From Antedon mediterranea (lineage: Eukaryota; Echinodermata; Crinoidea; Comatulida; Antedonidae), in NCBI RefSeq assembly GCF_964355755.1, contig NC_092676.1:25464288-25528287 (forward strand): a stretch of 64,000 bases of DNA, read 5' to 3'. The notes beneath the pieces are model-generated. The model searched no databases, had not been told where the DNA came from, and saw nothing but the letters and a program-made list of their open reading frames with translations. The position numbers were made by a program, and so were the translations under genes. Positions within the stretch are counted from its first letter, which is position 1. Every line of letters starts with the position of its first letter. Positions 1 through 13,100 of this stretch are shown here, piece by piece.

Positions 1-433
1 TTCACATTAATGTAACTTTTAAATTTAACCATTTTAAACGACGAAATTGATTTTAGCTACAGTAGGTACTGTATGTAAGTTAAAGATACGCCATCGAAAT
101 TGCAATATTTTGAATTATTTCAATTTTAACATTTTAATTTAATTATTTATGAAATAAGTTATTATAATACTGTGTGCAACAAAATGAAGTATTAATTAAA
201 TAAAGCACGATTACATAGTGGCACAGAAGATAAAAAAAATAAGTGATATATAAACATAATTTTAGCATGTTTATACATAACATAAGATAACTGAAAATTT
301 ATCTCATTTAAATTATAGTATAGTAACCAAAAATTGATGTAGTGTTCTCTATTCAATTGTATTTACCTAGTCATTTATATAAGTCAGGGCTGTATTTGCA
401 GGCCAAGTAGCCTGCAGGGTCAAGTGGCCTGCA

Positions 434-645
434 GAGTCTCCTCCAAGGCTTTGTGACCTTTCTAGCAGTGGTACTATTCTCCAGGCATGATGTTGGCCTA
501 AGGGTCTTCTCAAAGGCTTGGTGACCTTTCTAGTAGTGGTACTATGCTCCAGTCATTATGTTGGCCTAAAGGGTCTTCTCGAAGGCTTGGTGACCTTTCT
601 AGCAGTGGTACTATTCTCCAGGCCATGATCTTAGGCTACAAGTTC
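434..645. repeat. 70-bp minisatellite, three copies
   Basis: Three imperfect head-to-tail copies of a unit of about 70 bp. Each contains 'ggtgacctttctag' followed by 'agtggtacta' and 'atgttggcctaa'; the last copy is degenerate. A short doublet of 'gcctgcag' lies just upstream. No reading frame runs through it. The flanks (1-430 and 650-999) hold no gene or other element that I can recognise. Confidence 0.8.
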
Positions 646-999
646 TTCTCCTTGTTGTCTTCAGGTTTTGTGCACTTTTCTAAACAGCAGCGGAAAAAAA
701 GATAGTGTGGTTATACATTTATTGTTATTACTTTATTACACATACACAGTACATTACAATGAGGTTGAACAAAGTTTTTTGTATATTGGATCATTCCATT
801 GCAATATGTATTGTTTGTTTACACCATTATATATTAACAGTGTAATTGTTTCACCTTCAGTAGTATTTATAATTTAGAATTTGAATATTTTCAAACCAAA
901 TTTAGTAAATTATGGAATAATTTTAAAGTTTTAAGATGTTTTTAACTATTTCAAACTTCACGGTTGCATTGTGTGGCACCAAAGAGAAAACAAGCGTTA

Positions 1000-1133
1000 A
1001 GCCCTGTCTACACTATCAAACTAGTTTGACAAAAGAAGTGTGATGTGCCCAAATATGGTAGTAATATAACATCATCATGTCCATATATGGGCACATTTTC
1101 TTTTCCACATAAAGTTTGATAGTGTAGACAGCT
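1000..1133. mobile_element. MITE family A, copy 1
   Basis: Short inverted-repeat element of about 135 bp. The left end reads CTGTCTACACTATCAAACTA and the right end is its complement (AGTTTGATAGTGTAGACAG). The interior is nearly palindromic around 'cccaaatatggtag ... ccatatatgggcaca'. There is no coding capacity. This is the reference copy for the family-A elements listed below. Confidence 0.8.
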
Positions 1134-1424
1134 TTTCACAGATTTGCTGGAAATATGCATGGATATCTCTGTTATGCGTTATTACTCTCCGATTCCATGG
1201 GATGCAATTGTAGAATCCATAATTAATTAGTAGTTTGAATTTTATGTTTGCCTTGTTTATGGTGTGTGTGTGTGTGCAATAGTTTAGTGTACTATCATGT
1301 GTGCTAATATTAAATTAATTTGAACATTTTCAAGTCAGTGTTTTGATATTTTGTGAATTTGAATTCAAAATACAATGAACTTACCTATTAATCCTGAATA
1401 GCAAGAGGGAATGGCATTTGACAG

Positions 1425-1640
1425 TCAGCTAACATAGCTGATGCCTATGGTAGATCCAGAATTACGCCAGTGGTGTAACACAGAGCCTAAGGCCCCTGCT
1501 TCAGAATCCCCGATTGGCTCTACAACACTGAAGCTCTTAGATGTTTTCAGCCTTTTTCGACGTATTTCAAAGCCTGTTGTTTCCTCTGGGCTCTGCTCAG
1601 GGGCTCCTGGGTTTAGCGAGTGAGTGCTCATAGCCGTTAT
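1425..1640 (-). other. unassigned open frame, possible terminal exon
   Basis: A minus-strand frame stays open from an acceptor-like 'gaattcag' near 1640 to a TGA at 1425-1427, about 71 residues. It includes a basic stretch RRKRLKTSKS and ends near HHWRNSGSTIGISYVS. I recognise no family. The opposite strand is also open here (1441-1623), so this may be chance. It lies downstream of MRI1 on the same strand and could be the last exon of an unseen gene. Confidence 0.2.
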
Positions 1641-1994
1641 GCCACTGAATTCCGCAAATAATTTAAATGCTGATAACACGACTCGGAACAAAACATAAGA
1701 CTAGATCACAACTGATTTGTTAATAGTGTGTTAATATAATAAGAAAATAACTGTATTTTAAACTTTTTTACTTTAGCGCAAATTATTAATACACTCTTTA
1801 GTTACTTAGGCACATGATTCCTTAAAATAAAACCCCAAAAATAGAAACCAAACATAAACTACCCTAATACTGTATATTTAATAATTTATATGGAATGCTT
1901 TACCATTTGAGAAAAGTTCAATAATGAATTACGGAAAGTGTGAAGGCGGTACTGTACAAGTACATTTTTAAACAGTTTCTCGGAAGACTATCCT

Positions 1995-2000
1995 TTTATT
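1995..2000 (-). terminator. candidate poly(A) signal of MRI1
   Basis: AATAAA on the minus strand 32 bases past the MRI1 stop. A second AATAAA (2025-2030) almost touches the stop codon and is too close to act as the normal signal. Confidence 0.4.
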
Positions 2001-2031
2001 AGTACCTCCACCATTATTAGATAATTTATTT

Positions 2032-5000
2032 TTAGACTTCACACTTCACTTTTAGTTTCTGTTTTAATTCTGATGGTCTAAACACTCCTTTTTCTGTAAT
2101 TATACCGCCCGTGATTAAGTCTGCTGGAGTGACGTCAAAAGCGGGATTCCACGCATTGATTCCTGTAAACAAATATAAATGACATTGAAGATGCGCCATC
2201 ACTCTTTTGCAGTCTCGATAAATTTGGGTCTCTATATGGGTACATTGATAGTTTGATAATGTTGACAGAACTTAACTATACTTATCAAACCTTATGAGAC
2301 AAAAAAAATGCGACGTGCCCATATATGGACACGATGACATCAATACCATATTTGGGCACATCACACTTTTTGTCAAACTAGTGCTTACCCAATGCTGCAA
2401 TTTGTTGATCTTTAAAAAAAGTTACTTCAGTGTGAGGGCGCTCTTCAATGACTATTCCATCACCACAAGTGAGAGAAAGGTCACATGATGTGCTGGGAGC
2501 TGCTACATAAAATGGAATGTTGTGATACTTGGCAGCAATTGCAAGTTGGTACGTTCCGATCTTGTTTGCCGTGTCGCCATTGGCAACGACCCGGTCTGCC
2601 CCTACAACAACAGCTATGAAAAAAATTAATGATTTACTTTTGAGAGAGTTGAGTGTATTAATAAAAGCAATAACATAATGATTTACTTTAGAGATAGTTA
2701 AGTGTATTAATAAAGGCAATAACATATGGCACACCAACTGTGCCTGTAAATAAGTTACAGTTCCCAACATAAATATACTATACCAGTTATTTTCTTTTGT
2801 TTCATTGCAAATGACACCATACTATCGGTTATTAACGTAGCTGGAATCTTTTCATAGACCAACTCATATGATGTCAGCCTTGAACCCTGATTATATGGAC
2901 GTGTTTCAGTGCAGTAGACATGATCTAGTCGGGAACTTTCATTTAAAGCTCGAATAACACCTTAAAGAAAACAAAAACATGAGAATTTACATTACTAATA
3001 ACATTAATATATATGCATCATTGGCAATCTAACCATTGGCATAATAGCTATAAGCGCTTACTGGCTACACCCACAGGGCCCAGAGCTTTAAAGGCCCCAG
3101 AGCATGAGCAGCCCAATGCAACGGCCAAGTGTTCCTAGGAGGGCTAAACCAAGGTCCTTTTCTCACCACTGGATCTATCCATTGACTTAATGGCTATAAG
3201 CGCTTACTGACTAAATCCTGGGAGCCCAGAGTTTAAAAGGCCCCAGAGCATGAGCAGCCCAATGCAACAACCAAGTGTTCCTAGGAGGGCTAAACCAAGG
3301 TCCTTTTCCCACCACTGGATCTATCCACTAACGTATGGCTATAAGCGCTTACTGACTAAACCCAGGGGCCCCAGAGCAGAGCAGCCCAATTTAACTAACT
3401 AGTGTTACTGGGAGGGCTAAACCAAGGGGGCCTTTGCCCCCTGTATTACACCACTAAATACAACTAAGTACAATAGCTACTAACCTAGAGCTGTGCCATA
3501 ACCTGCAGTAGCTAAAGATCCTGTGTTGCAGTGCGTCAAAATACGTGCTGTGGATGACGGTTCTAAGAAATGCTTACAAATATGTTCCGCACCATACTTT
3601 CCTATATTTCTGTTGTCTACGACATCTTTCTTTAACATATCCTCCGCTTCTTGAATAATTCTAATGAAATAATTTGTTAAATAAAAGATGAACGTCGGAT
3701 TTATCTAACTTTAATGATTTGAATATGATTGATTCTAGCCTAGTAGGAATGGGTAACACTGTGGATATTCATCCGCCACAATAAGTTAGCCTTAGGCTAA
3801 AAAAAATGTGTTGTGCCCAAATATGGACACATACATGTCATATTACTAACATTTTTTGGGCATGTTCGATAGTGGAGTCAGAGCTTTACACACACAAAAG
3901 TTATTAGTATAGCAAATTTGAGGCTCTATTGAAAAGGCTCTATCAAAAGTCATTCAATTAAAATCAATTTATTCCATAAAACTAAGGATATGTACACATA
4001 TGTCATTAAACATCATGTAGACACTTTTTGTAATGTTTTTGTTTTGAGTTCATGTTGTGCGAAATTGTGCTCCGCCAACAGAGCAAACAGACAATAAATG
4101 ATACTTGACTTGACTTGAAAAATCTCCTTCAAAGGCATATACTGTAATTGTAATATGGCTCCTAGCAAAACTATACTGTTTTCAAAATAAATACTGGGAA
4201 AACTAATTGCAATATAAAATGCTGATGTACCTCAATTTCATGGAATCAGCAGTAGTATTTTTGTCTTTCAATAGAGCATTTACAATGTTGGTTAATCTGC
4301 CGGCAGCCTCGGCCATATTCACAGCCGTTGGTCTTGCCGTCTTCAGGTATTCAAGCTTATCGATGATAAATGCAGCAATTTGTTTGACCTTTTCAAACGG
4401 ATTACACTTCTGAAGTTCGACCACAAGTGATAAACATCCCACTATTGCTATTGCTGGTGCACCACGTACCTGAAAAGCGAAAAAATGTAAAAAAAATAAT
4501 AAAGACTATTTCAGAATGAGCGTTGTGTGTAAATGGTCATAAGGAATAACATAGACTCATATTTTTATTACTGTTACTGCTCGAGTACTTGATGAGTAAA
4601 GAGACTATTAAAGACACCTTCCCTACAATTTGTGACGTTTTGTAAAAATAATACACGTATATATATTACTTTAAAAACATTAAACCAGGTCATTCCTTGT
4701 CTTAAATGTACGTTTTATGGTAAATTATGATAAAAAGTGAGAAACAATGCACTACCTAAGTAGCTCGCGGCGACTGACATCTCGTGGACGGTCTTTAGGC
4801 CTAGCCCAGCTAGGCTTACGAACCTCGTACGCTAGCTATATACCTAGCCTGACGTTGTATAGTTGCTGCATTAATTGTCTTTCTATTTTTGCCAGACTCC
4901 GTTACAAATTAGGGAAAATCCGTTTTTTTTTTCGCTGAGGGAGTCTTCCATTTGTTTTGGCCTCACGAACGATCGAATTAATTAAAGAAAAACAGAAGAA

Positions 5001-5316
5001 TCAATCCGCGCGCAATGCATTTTTGGATTTATAGGGGGCCGTTATAATTATTAGAATCGACTTATTTTTCACATTTTTAACCATTTAAAGACGAAAAAAG
5101 TCGAAAGAAAAAATCGCAATAGGACCTATACAGTATTATTTTTACATTAAATATAGTTTGTGATCTTAAATTAGATCTCATTACCTTCATTTTTTTTATA
5201 GCATCCCAGCCCTCTTCAACGCTCTTAATTTCTTCAAACTCGCTGATAGTTGGAAGCAATAACTGGTTTAATATACTCAGTGTTCCATTGTTATATCGAA
5301 TTGCTTCCAAAGACAT
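2032..5316 (-). CDS. MRI1: methylthioribose-1-phosphate isomerase (MRI1), six coding exons
   Basis: The enzyme converts 5-methylthioribose-1-phosphate to 5-methylthioribulose-1-phosphate in the cytosolic methionine salvage pathway. Exons in transcript order: 5185-5316, 4231-4469, 3485-3660, 2784-2960, 2389-2613, 2032-2162. All have GT-AG borders and compatible phases, giving 359 residues (human protein about 369). The start is the MSLEAIRY methionine, matching the family N-terminus; an upstream in-frame Met (MFFLNYFF...) has no homologous counterpart. Visible signatures are VRGAPAI after exon 1, ARPTAVNMA, the catalytic cysteine in THCNTG (about residue 168), TETRPYNQG, and the catalytic aspartate in VVVGADRV (about residue 248). 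The C-terminus is [11 protein letters not shown] then LITGGIIT. No lesion was seen. Introns carry family-A MITEs, one only five bases from the exon 5 donor, and a 146-bp tandem repeat. Confidence 0.95.
2247..2385. mobile_element. MITE family A, copy 2, beside an MRI1 splice donor
   Basis: Rearranged copy: a right-end fragment (GTTTGATAATGTTGACAG) precedes a more complete element running to 'tgtcaaactag'. The MRI1 exon 5 donor (GTAAGC, minus strand, 2388 downward) begins right at the element's edge, so the intron's first bases are almost all MITE. Confidence 0.7.
3042..3440. repeat. 146-bp tandem repeat in MRI1 intron
   Basis: Three copies, the last shortened, spaced about 146 bp. Each starts at 'ggctataagcgcttactg' and includes 'gagcagcccaatgcaac' and 'gagggctaaaccaagg'. 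It lies between MRI1 exons 3 and 4 and has no coding potential. Confidence 0.85.
3785..3895. mobile_element. MITE family A, copy 3 (degenerate)
   Basis: Carries the core 'tgtgcccaaatatggacaca' and the right end 'cgatagtggagtcagagcttt'. The left inverted repeat is largely lost. It lies in the intron between MRI1 exons 2 and 3. Confidence 0.6.
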
Positions 5317-5375
5317 GGTGCTCTTGCTAAAAAAATAATTTAAAAAAAACATAGTGCAAGTGCATTTGGTAGTCT

Positions 5376-5513
5376 AAAGCTCTGTCTACACTATCAAAAT
5401 AGTTTGCGAAGGTGTGATATGCCAAAATATGGTAGTGATAAGACATCATCATGCCCATATATGGGCACATCACATTTTTTTGTCACACAAAGTTTGATAA
5501 TGTAGACAGAGTC
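5376..5513. mobile_element. MITE family A, copy 4, upstream of MRI1
   Basis: Nearly intact copy with both ends (AAGCTCTGTCTACACTATCA and TGATAATGTAGACAGAGTCT). It sits about 60 bases upstream of the MRI1 start codon, in the presumed 5' UTR or promoter. Confidence 0.8.
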
Positions 5514-5925
5514 TTAGTTTAGTGTCGGGTATAACTGGAGCACAGGTCGTGTACTATGAATATTTCAATCTTTAACTTGTTTCTGGTAGAAAAAATAATA
5601 TAAATCTTACAAGCACATGCGTATATTGTATATTGTCGGTTTAGTTCTCATAAATATGTTCGTTACTGTACATGATCGCGTATGGTTTTAAAATTAAAAT
5701 TTAATTTGTAATTAATATCAATTTGTGGTCAATGTAGAAATTAGATTAGATACCCTAAACAGGATATGCTGACAATCAAGGGGCCCTCGTGATGAGTTAT
5801 GATAAGTGTCTGTGTGCGATAGTAGCTGTGTCCATGCTGTGTGTATACTAGTATCATCACAATACACTGTTAAGCATTCCGATTAAAATTGTTAGTGAAA
5901 TATAATCGTATAATACTATATACAA

Positions 5926-6217
5926 TCAATTAACTTGCGCATCTTTTTTAGTCTTCGTTGGAACATATACATTATATTTTTTTTTCTTGATCTTTGGCAT
6001 CATATCGTACGAGACAACCAAGCCGAAACCTGTACCGAAAACGAGTAAAAAACTAAATAACTTGCCTTTTTTTATTCTCGCGTTCTCTTCTTAATTGTTT
6101 TCGGTAGTATACATGAAACGTAGTATTTGTTTTCTTGATCTTTGGCATATTACACGATCGTATAAACACACCTGCCGAGATGGTCGCAAAACATACCCAA
6201 CAAGATCGTTTATGAAC
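5926..6217 (-). other. duplicated small hydrophobic/basic exon pair, function unknown
   Basis: Two related segments lie head to tail on the minus strand. The downstream one (frame open to a TGA at 5926-5928) encodes a hydrophobic stretch FLLVFGTGFGLVVSYDMM, then PKIKKKKYNVYVPTK and a short tail. The upstream one (about 6052-6217, after an acceptor-like 'gtcttcttag') encodes a weaker hydrophobic run, again MPKIKK, then a basic tail ending at a TAG. The shared DNA is 'ATGCCAAAGATCAAGAAA' plus recognisable flanks. This could be a pair of alternative terminal exons of a small membrane protein gene, or a relic. No initiating exon was found. I do not recognise the family. Confidence 0.25.
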
Positions 6218-7101
6218 CTAAGAAGACATGGGGGCGAATGGTTAGTGCTTTTAAACTTAGTATTTTATATTTATTTTTATCACCAGAAATAAGTTGAATC
6301 CATTGGAATGTTGCCATTGATTGTGAGACTGTAACGTGTTACACATCACAGTTGACACAAATTGCTGCTCAATTGTATCATTTATAAAACGAACAAAATA
6401 ATATCCAAATAAAAATGACACAATTACAGTCAGTAGTGACAGTACAGTAGTATATGCATATCCTAAAATAGTACCGGATAATAGAGGCCAGGTATAATAG
6501 TAATCCTAAAGGGTCTAAGCCAAGCCTAGTAGAAGCAGAAGGCCTACTATACTAACTACTGTTACTTTACTGTACTACTAGGCTAGGCCAGGCCTACCAC
6601 AACACATGATTTCATTGCGACCATAACTTTCATAACACCGGTCCGGTACTACCTACCTAGCGGCCTAGCCCAAGCTATTTTATAATACACTACCACACTA
6701 TCAGAAACAAGTATAAATTGATCTATATTTTTTTCCTCCGTTACAACAATTACCTGTACTTCCTTGTTTGTATTTTAGGCTACAATGACACAAATACTAA
6801 TAAAGTTCATCCACACATGAAAATGTCCACATGTTGAAAATGACACGCTCTGATGATTTCGTATCGCATGCGCACAATCACGAAGCCGCACGACTTATTT
6901 TGCCTCATTTGCATAACTATTCAGGTGGATTTGCATGGGTGGATTTGTATATATCGGTAATGTAGAAGTACTGTACAATTTATACAAACAATATTTTTAT
7001 AATTTTATTGACATTTTTCTATTTGTAAATAGGCCTACTTCTTTCTATATAATATAATCGTTTGACAATTCATAGCAATTAGGCCTAATAATATTATATA
7101 A
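6218..7101. other. intergenic, no gene seen
   Basis: AT-rich DNA with many short 'taggcctac' motifs between the end of the CUB gene and the small duplicated exons. No supported reading frame, RNA gene or element was seen. Confidence 0.5.
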
Positions 7102-7107
7102 TTTATT
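7102..7107 (-). terminator. candidate poly(A) signal of the CUB gene
   Basis: AATAAA on the minus strand 16-22 bases past the TGA at 7124-7126, within an AATAAATAAA run. It is the first hexamer after the stop. Confidence 0.4.
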
Positions 7108-7123
7108 TATTGCTTTTTGAAAT

Positions 7124-10100
7124 TCAATAGTGACTGATGGTTTTATAACTTGCTGAATATCCTTTCGCCGACACATATTCATCACTAGAAAGCGCAACTT
7201 TAACTTTGTTCGATTTTGAAGTATACTTAAATTCGTCAAATGCCCCACAGTATTTTGGTGACTTAACTTGCGATGGTAATTCAGTAATCTGTAAGAAAAG
7301 TAATAATATATCATTAAAAAACTTTCCCGAGTTCGTAAAGTAAAAATAGATCTGTGGCAGACATACATGATGTCATTTTTATCAATTATCCTCTTCACAA
7401 TCATTTATGATAATGAAGCTAATAAAGCTCGTAGTGAACCACGGACCACGAGCCCTTTTCCTTTCTAACAGGCCAGCAGAAAAGTGATGATAATTAGGCC
7501 TAGGTCACTGTCAATCCTACGTTAGCCAGCAGCCAAATTAGGCCCCTAGATCTTCTAGGTAGTCCGGCCTAAAACAATCTTTTCTTCGATGATTTTTTTG
7601 GGTAAAAGAGAACTCCTTCTCGCTAATTCACCTATTTTTTTTTTAATTCGCCTATTCACAAATATACTTACTTGGACGAAATCATAACTACAATTTTCCT
7701 CATATTCGACTTCAAAACCAGTAAACTTGATTTCTATTACATTTCCATATGGGACAAAGATTGTGGTGATGCATTCCTTATTTAGATCGTAATATTTTGG
7801 ATAGTTTGGTGAAGAGAATGAACCACTTTGTGACATCAGAGTCTGGACACATTCAGATGCTAAGCAACACAAAACAAAATAAAAGTAAAAACTTTATGCT
7901 GCTGCACTAATAATGATTAATAGTATTGCAACCCACTGACCACTAAAAGCAATGAGAATAATATACTGAATGTTCAGCCAGGCTTAGGCCTACTTACAAG
8001 TTGGAATGATGTTTTGTATCTGAACACCTTCGTAAGTAGCTTTGAAGCCACCTTTCGTTATGTATTCATCGCTGTGAAAGTCAACCTGGCAGATGTTAGT
8101 AGTCGACGTCCAATCAAAAGAATTACGATTTCCACAGATGGTTTGCTCTTCTCCGCCTGGAAGACTTAGCAACTGAAAACAAGCAAAACAAATTATTTTA
8201 TCAATAATGATGAGGGGCGTAATCCTAACAAAGATCCGCATAAAACAGGCAGTAACGCTCTCTATGCACTCTACGCGCCCTCTCAAACTTTATGTTATCA
8301 AAAATGTGATGTTCCCATATATGTACATGATGACGTCATATCACTACCATATTTTGGCATATCACTACTACATTTGGGAACATCACACTTTATTGGCAAG
8401 CTAGGTTTACACTAATTCCAAGTCTTTGAATGTTATTCTATTACCTAAAAATACGTTTAATCTGTAAATGGTAGAAAATGTAATACAAAAATAGCGAAAA
8501 ACCGTAATAAGAACAGAGGACAAGCGAGAAGATAAGTACGCCTGCTCAGACCCCTAGATTTTACCTTTACGTAATCATAGCTACATTTCTCGTCGTCTTC
8601 TAAATCAAACGTTTCAAAACGTATGACACAAACATAATTTTCTGGTAGAGCGATACGAATGCTGCAGTCTAAGTTTAAATCGTAGTTACGTGGAAAGTTT
8701 GGTGTTGAAATAATTCCAGTCTTTTGCGTTAATTCAATATGCGGACAACCTAAGGAATAAACAAACAGTTGATCATTTATTATTCTTTGTTGACAATTTG
8801 AGATAACAGTGTCCAACATGACGCACAAATAGTGCGGTACAAGCATGAACATTGCAACAACTAACTTTAAGTACTTCCGAAAACAAATTTTGACAATGAT
8901 GAAGGCTTAATAGAAAATTGCAATAACGTTCCCTCATTCTTCTCTGAATATTTTTAAGGACAGAATTCATGACAATACTTTCACAATCCAACCTACACCA
9001 AATTGGTATTTTAGGATATTGGTTTTGTGGAAGTTGCTTATAGCATTATTGTTAATTTTCTGGTGAAATTGTTTTTTGTATGATTTGTAGATGTACTATC
9101 CGAAATTAAAAAATGAATGAATGTATAATACAATTTTGGCGTATGGGTGTGCAGGAAATGGGAATTCACATAATGCGTGAAGCTACGACGTGACTACAAT
9201 AAATTAACAGGTTTGAGAACGGCATGGTATTTTTTATGAGTAGGACAATTTATCACTTACCAGTGATGATAGGAGCCGATGTAGGTAGAAGCCACGACTC
9301 GTAACGTGCCCGGAAACCAGTACTTGGAGTCATGTTATCCGAATGGAACTTGATTAACAATTTATTGTTTGTCGAATGAATAATCAACGGATCGGAATAT
9401 CTACCACAATATTTTTTGTCGGTACCACCGGCTTCATCAACCACCTACGGAAAGAAATTATTTCAAAAAATGAAAAAATATTCAAAAACAAGGCCATATA
9501 GATGGCTGCAGTCGCGTGCTTAGTGTTTACCGACCGACCGACCAACCTACCAACTGACCGAAATTACTTAAATGTTTAAAAAAGTTGAAATGTTTAAAAA
9601 CAGTTATATTTTTTAAACCTGTAGCCTGTCACTTTTGACGTGCTCGTATAACGTAATTTCGAGTTGAAAAGTAAGTCAAGAAAACAGAAATCGGGAAAAA
9701 AGAGTGCGCAATAACTTTTAACGTGCAGTGCGCGCGCAAAAATCTGCGCACTCATGGCAATTTTGTAAACGCTTAAAATTGCCTGAAACGTATTCTTATT
9801 TCATCGAAAATAAATTTTGGAAAATTTGAAGCGCGCGTACGCATGCGTTACATGCGCTACGCACGTAATTGTATTGCCATATGATGATTTATGCCCTGAA
9901 ATTTATGAGTACCAAATTTTATTTAATTGTGATTCATGGTTGTGAAGATATGATTACAAACGTGATTTCGTTAAATCGTGCGTAGACCGCGTAATTTTTA
10001 TTGCGCACCGTGAAAACATAACCACATCGATTCCTGGCCATAAGGATTATACTGTGAAAAATTGACTTAGCTAGATTAAACTGATATCAAGATAAGGTCA

Positions 10101-13100
10101 GAAAGCGATAAAACGCATAGTGATACCGGACCGACAGACCGACCGACCTAGTGAACTATAGAGTCGCTTCCACGCGACTAAAAATGAGGTAAACATATAT
10201 TCATGTAAAGTATATAACGAGTCTGGAAAGATAAATTATGATTAAAAAGTATAATGTAATCAATAAAAGGAAGTATTATCAAAATAAATACTTAAATAAA
10301 TAATTAAAAGGGAATTCTGAAAAGGGCATTGTGGCGTTACAACACGATAACTAATAGGCCTATATCATTTACATAGGTGTAACAAAACATAGCAAACGAT
10401 ACATACCTGTACAAAGTCGTATTTACACGTATCTTGAAATTCCACATTGAATGGATCAAAGTGGAGTACAATCTTGTAAATCTTTTCAACGGTAATCGTA
10501 TAAACACAGTCCATGTTCAGTGGATAGTTCAATGGATGATTGGGGGTTGTAAATTCACCTGTTAAACTGGTGAGTTGTTCATCACAACCTGTAATATTTA
10601 AAATAGTTAATGTTAAAATAATGGAAACCAGCAACGTTTGGACAATATATTGCGGAAACTTTTCTGATAACAAGTAGGTCAATATCACTGTGCGGTTTAT
10701 TTACATTTATATATATTTACCTGTAGTTATCGGTTGTATACCAGTCTGATCCGTTTGTGTATATGTGATGTAGAAGCCTGGCCCAACTTTAATGAAATCA
10801 CTATGGAACGTCAACACAACAACATTGTTTGAAATTCCAATTTGAAGATCATCTTTCTTGCCGCATATTATTTTGTTTTCTTGAGAGTTTACAGGATTGG
10901 TTATCTGTTAATTTAATTTAGATTAGTAAATAATCACAAAGAAGATGAAATAAGCAGAAAGCCAAATATCGTCTGCGCAGCGCAGAGAGTAATGCGCATT
11001 ATCTTACCGACAAATAGTCATAATCACAAGCATTCGTATCTGTATTCTTCTCTTCTATGTCAAAGAAATCAAACGATAGGTTGATCAGAAAGCCCTCAGC
11101 AACATTGATCGTGTAGACGCACGTGATGTCATTCGGGTACGAGGAAGGAAACCATGGAGAAGACACGTGACCCGATATGCCATCAAAATTTTGTACACAA
11201 GCTGAAAAAAAATCACTTTTCTATCAGCAAGAAAAAGAATGAATTACAGATTGTGTAGGCACGTGTACATTATCGCAATCACTAGGCCTAAATACCATTT
11301 CGTAGTTAGGATACACCGACGCTAGAAATCATCGTTGAAGCTTGGTTCCCACTAGAACGTAACGCAAGGACGTAAACGCAACGCAAGCGTTTTAACCAAT
11401 GACAAGCGAAGTTATAGACAGTTAGCAATCACAAGCGAATAAGCCATCGCTTGTGATTGGTCAATTCACTTGCGTTGCGTTACGTCCTTGTGTTGCGTCG
11501 CTAGTGGGAACCACGCTTTTCAGAAAGGACATTATGTTTTTATGTGATTGCATTTACCTGAAGATTTGTCCACATTCTTCACTTCATAAGTGGCCAAAAA
11601 TCCAGAGAACTTGTAATGATCATTGCTGGAGAACTTGCCAAACACAAGGTTACTATCGGATTCCCAAGTAATTGGTGCGTTTTGCTTAAAACCACAGAAC
11701 GCCTTTTCTTTTCCAGATGTAACATCAATCAGCTGTAAAAGGAAAATGGCAAATTTGAAGATATTCTGGGTAATTATGAGAAGGATTTTAACGAATTTGG
11801 CACTCAACATCTTCAATTACTTGGACCATCAAACCATACTTACAGTGATAAAGTCGTTCGCGCAGTCAACATGGTCTTCGATATCAAGATGCAAGAATTT
11901 GAAATGGATTTTTTTGCCTGGAGCAGCCTGGAAGCGATACTGACAAACGACATTATTGTCGTATTGGTAAGGATAGCCAGGCGACATAAAGTTACCCACA
12001 TCTGCTGTAAACAAACCTTCACAACCTGAAAGAAAAGTTTGTGACTCAAGTAATTATTGCTGTTTCTACAAAGGGCAAACCTTCAGGAAATCCAGCCTAC
12101 GGAAGAACAATTTGTCTCCAAGTTAGACGATGATTACCAACGAATTACATACTAGTTTGACACCCAATAATAGAAAATTGTGTGGATAATATTTATTTCG
12201 CGCATGTTATCTTCAATAGGTCTTCCTCTTTCAACTTACTTTGATCAGATAAATGGGGTTGGAAGTGATACTTAGCAAAAAATCCGGTTTTCACAGTGTG
12301 AGAGTCGGATAGAAACTTGACAAGAACTTCGTTTCCTGTCGACACCCATGCAAACGGACTTTTAGTTCCACAGAATACAACAGGATCCGTCTGTATATCG
12401 TACAACTGAAAAATAGAATCACAAGAATGTTTTGTTTTGCCATTTGAGGGAGATATTTTCTCAGTTTACGCAAGATACCATTCAAGTCTATAACAATCGA
12501 TAGAGTACAATTGGTATAGCCTATGAGGTCACTTGGCATAATTAGACCAAGGCAATCTAACCGGATCCCGAGACTCCGTAAAGGGTTTATCTGTGGCTGC
12601 GATACGATCAGTTCTACGCCTTTTAACAGACTGGGTAGAATCTGTACATTACGGTTTGTATTTGTCGCAGCCAGACATAAGATAAGGACTGTTACGAGTT
12701 CCCATCTTGGCAAGGCGAGCTCAGTGTCCTGATTGCCTTGATTAGACCTACCTCGATGCACAATACTATGAATATGATATCTAACTCACTTCTACAAAAT
12801 CATGCTCGCATTTTATTTCCGTGGTGGTGACCGTTTCGTCCTCTAGGCTGAATTTGCTGAATGTGATGACGATAATGTAGCTAGGTGGTGCGTGGATCAA
12901 GTATTCTTCATAGTTGCGGTTATTTGGATATTTTGTCGGGTAATCTGGACTTGTAAAACTTCCGCTTTCATCACTTCAATAAATAATTTAAAAAAAAAGG
13001 AAATTAAGATTCGGCCTAAATCAAAAGTACTCTTGATATCATGCTAATTAGCGAGGGTGGAACCCCATTCCTAACTAGCTTCTAGTCTCTACTTACAAGT

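Noticed and set aside
4747-4938. Plus-strand frame of 63 residues in MRI1 intron 1
   Set aside because: Antisense to the intron, arginine/serine-rich by chance, no splice or domain evidence.
6095-6292. Possible C2H2-like finger in a plus-strand frame
   Set aside because: Only one Cys and badly spaced His residues; the minus strand has the better structure.
12291-12761. Minus-strand frame of 156 residues overlapping CUB exon 23
   Set aside because: Alternative frame of the true exon running into the intron; the CUB frame is supported by phase and homology.
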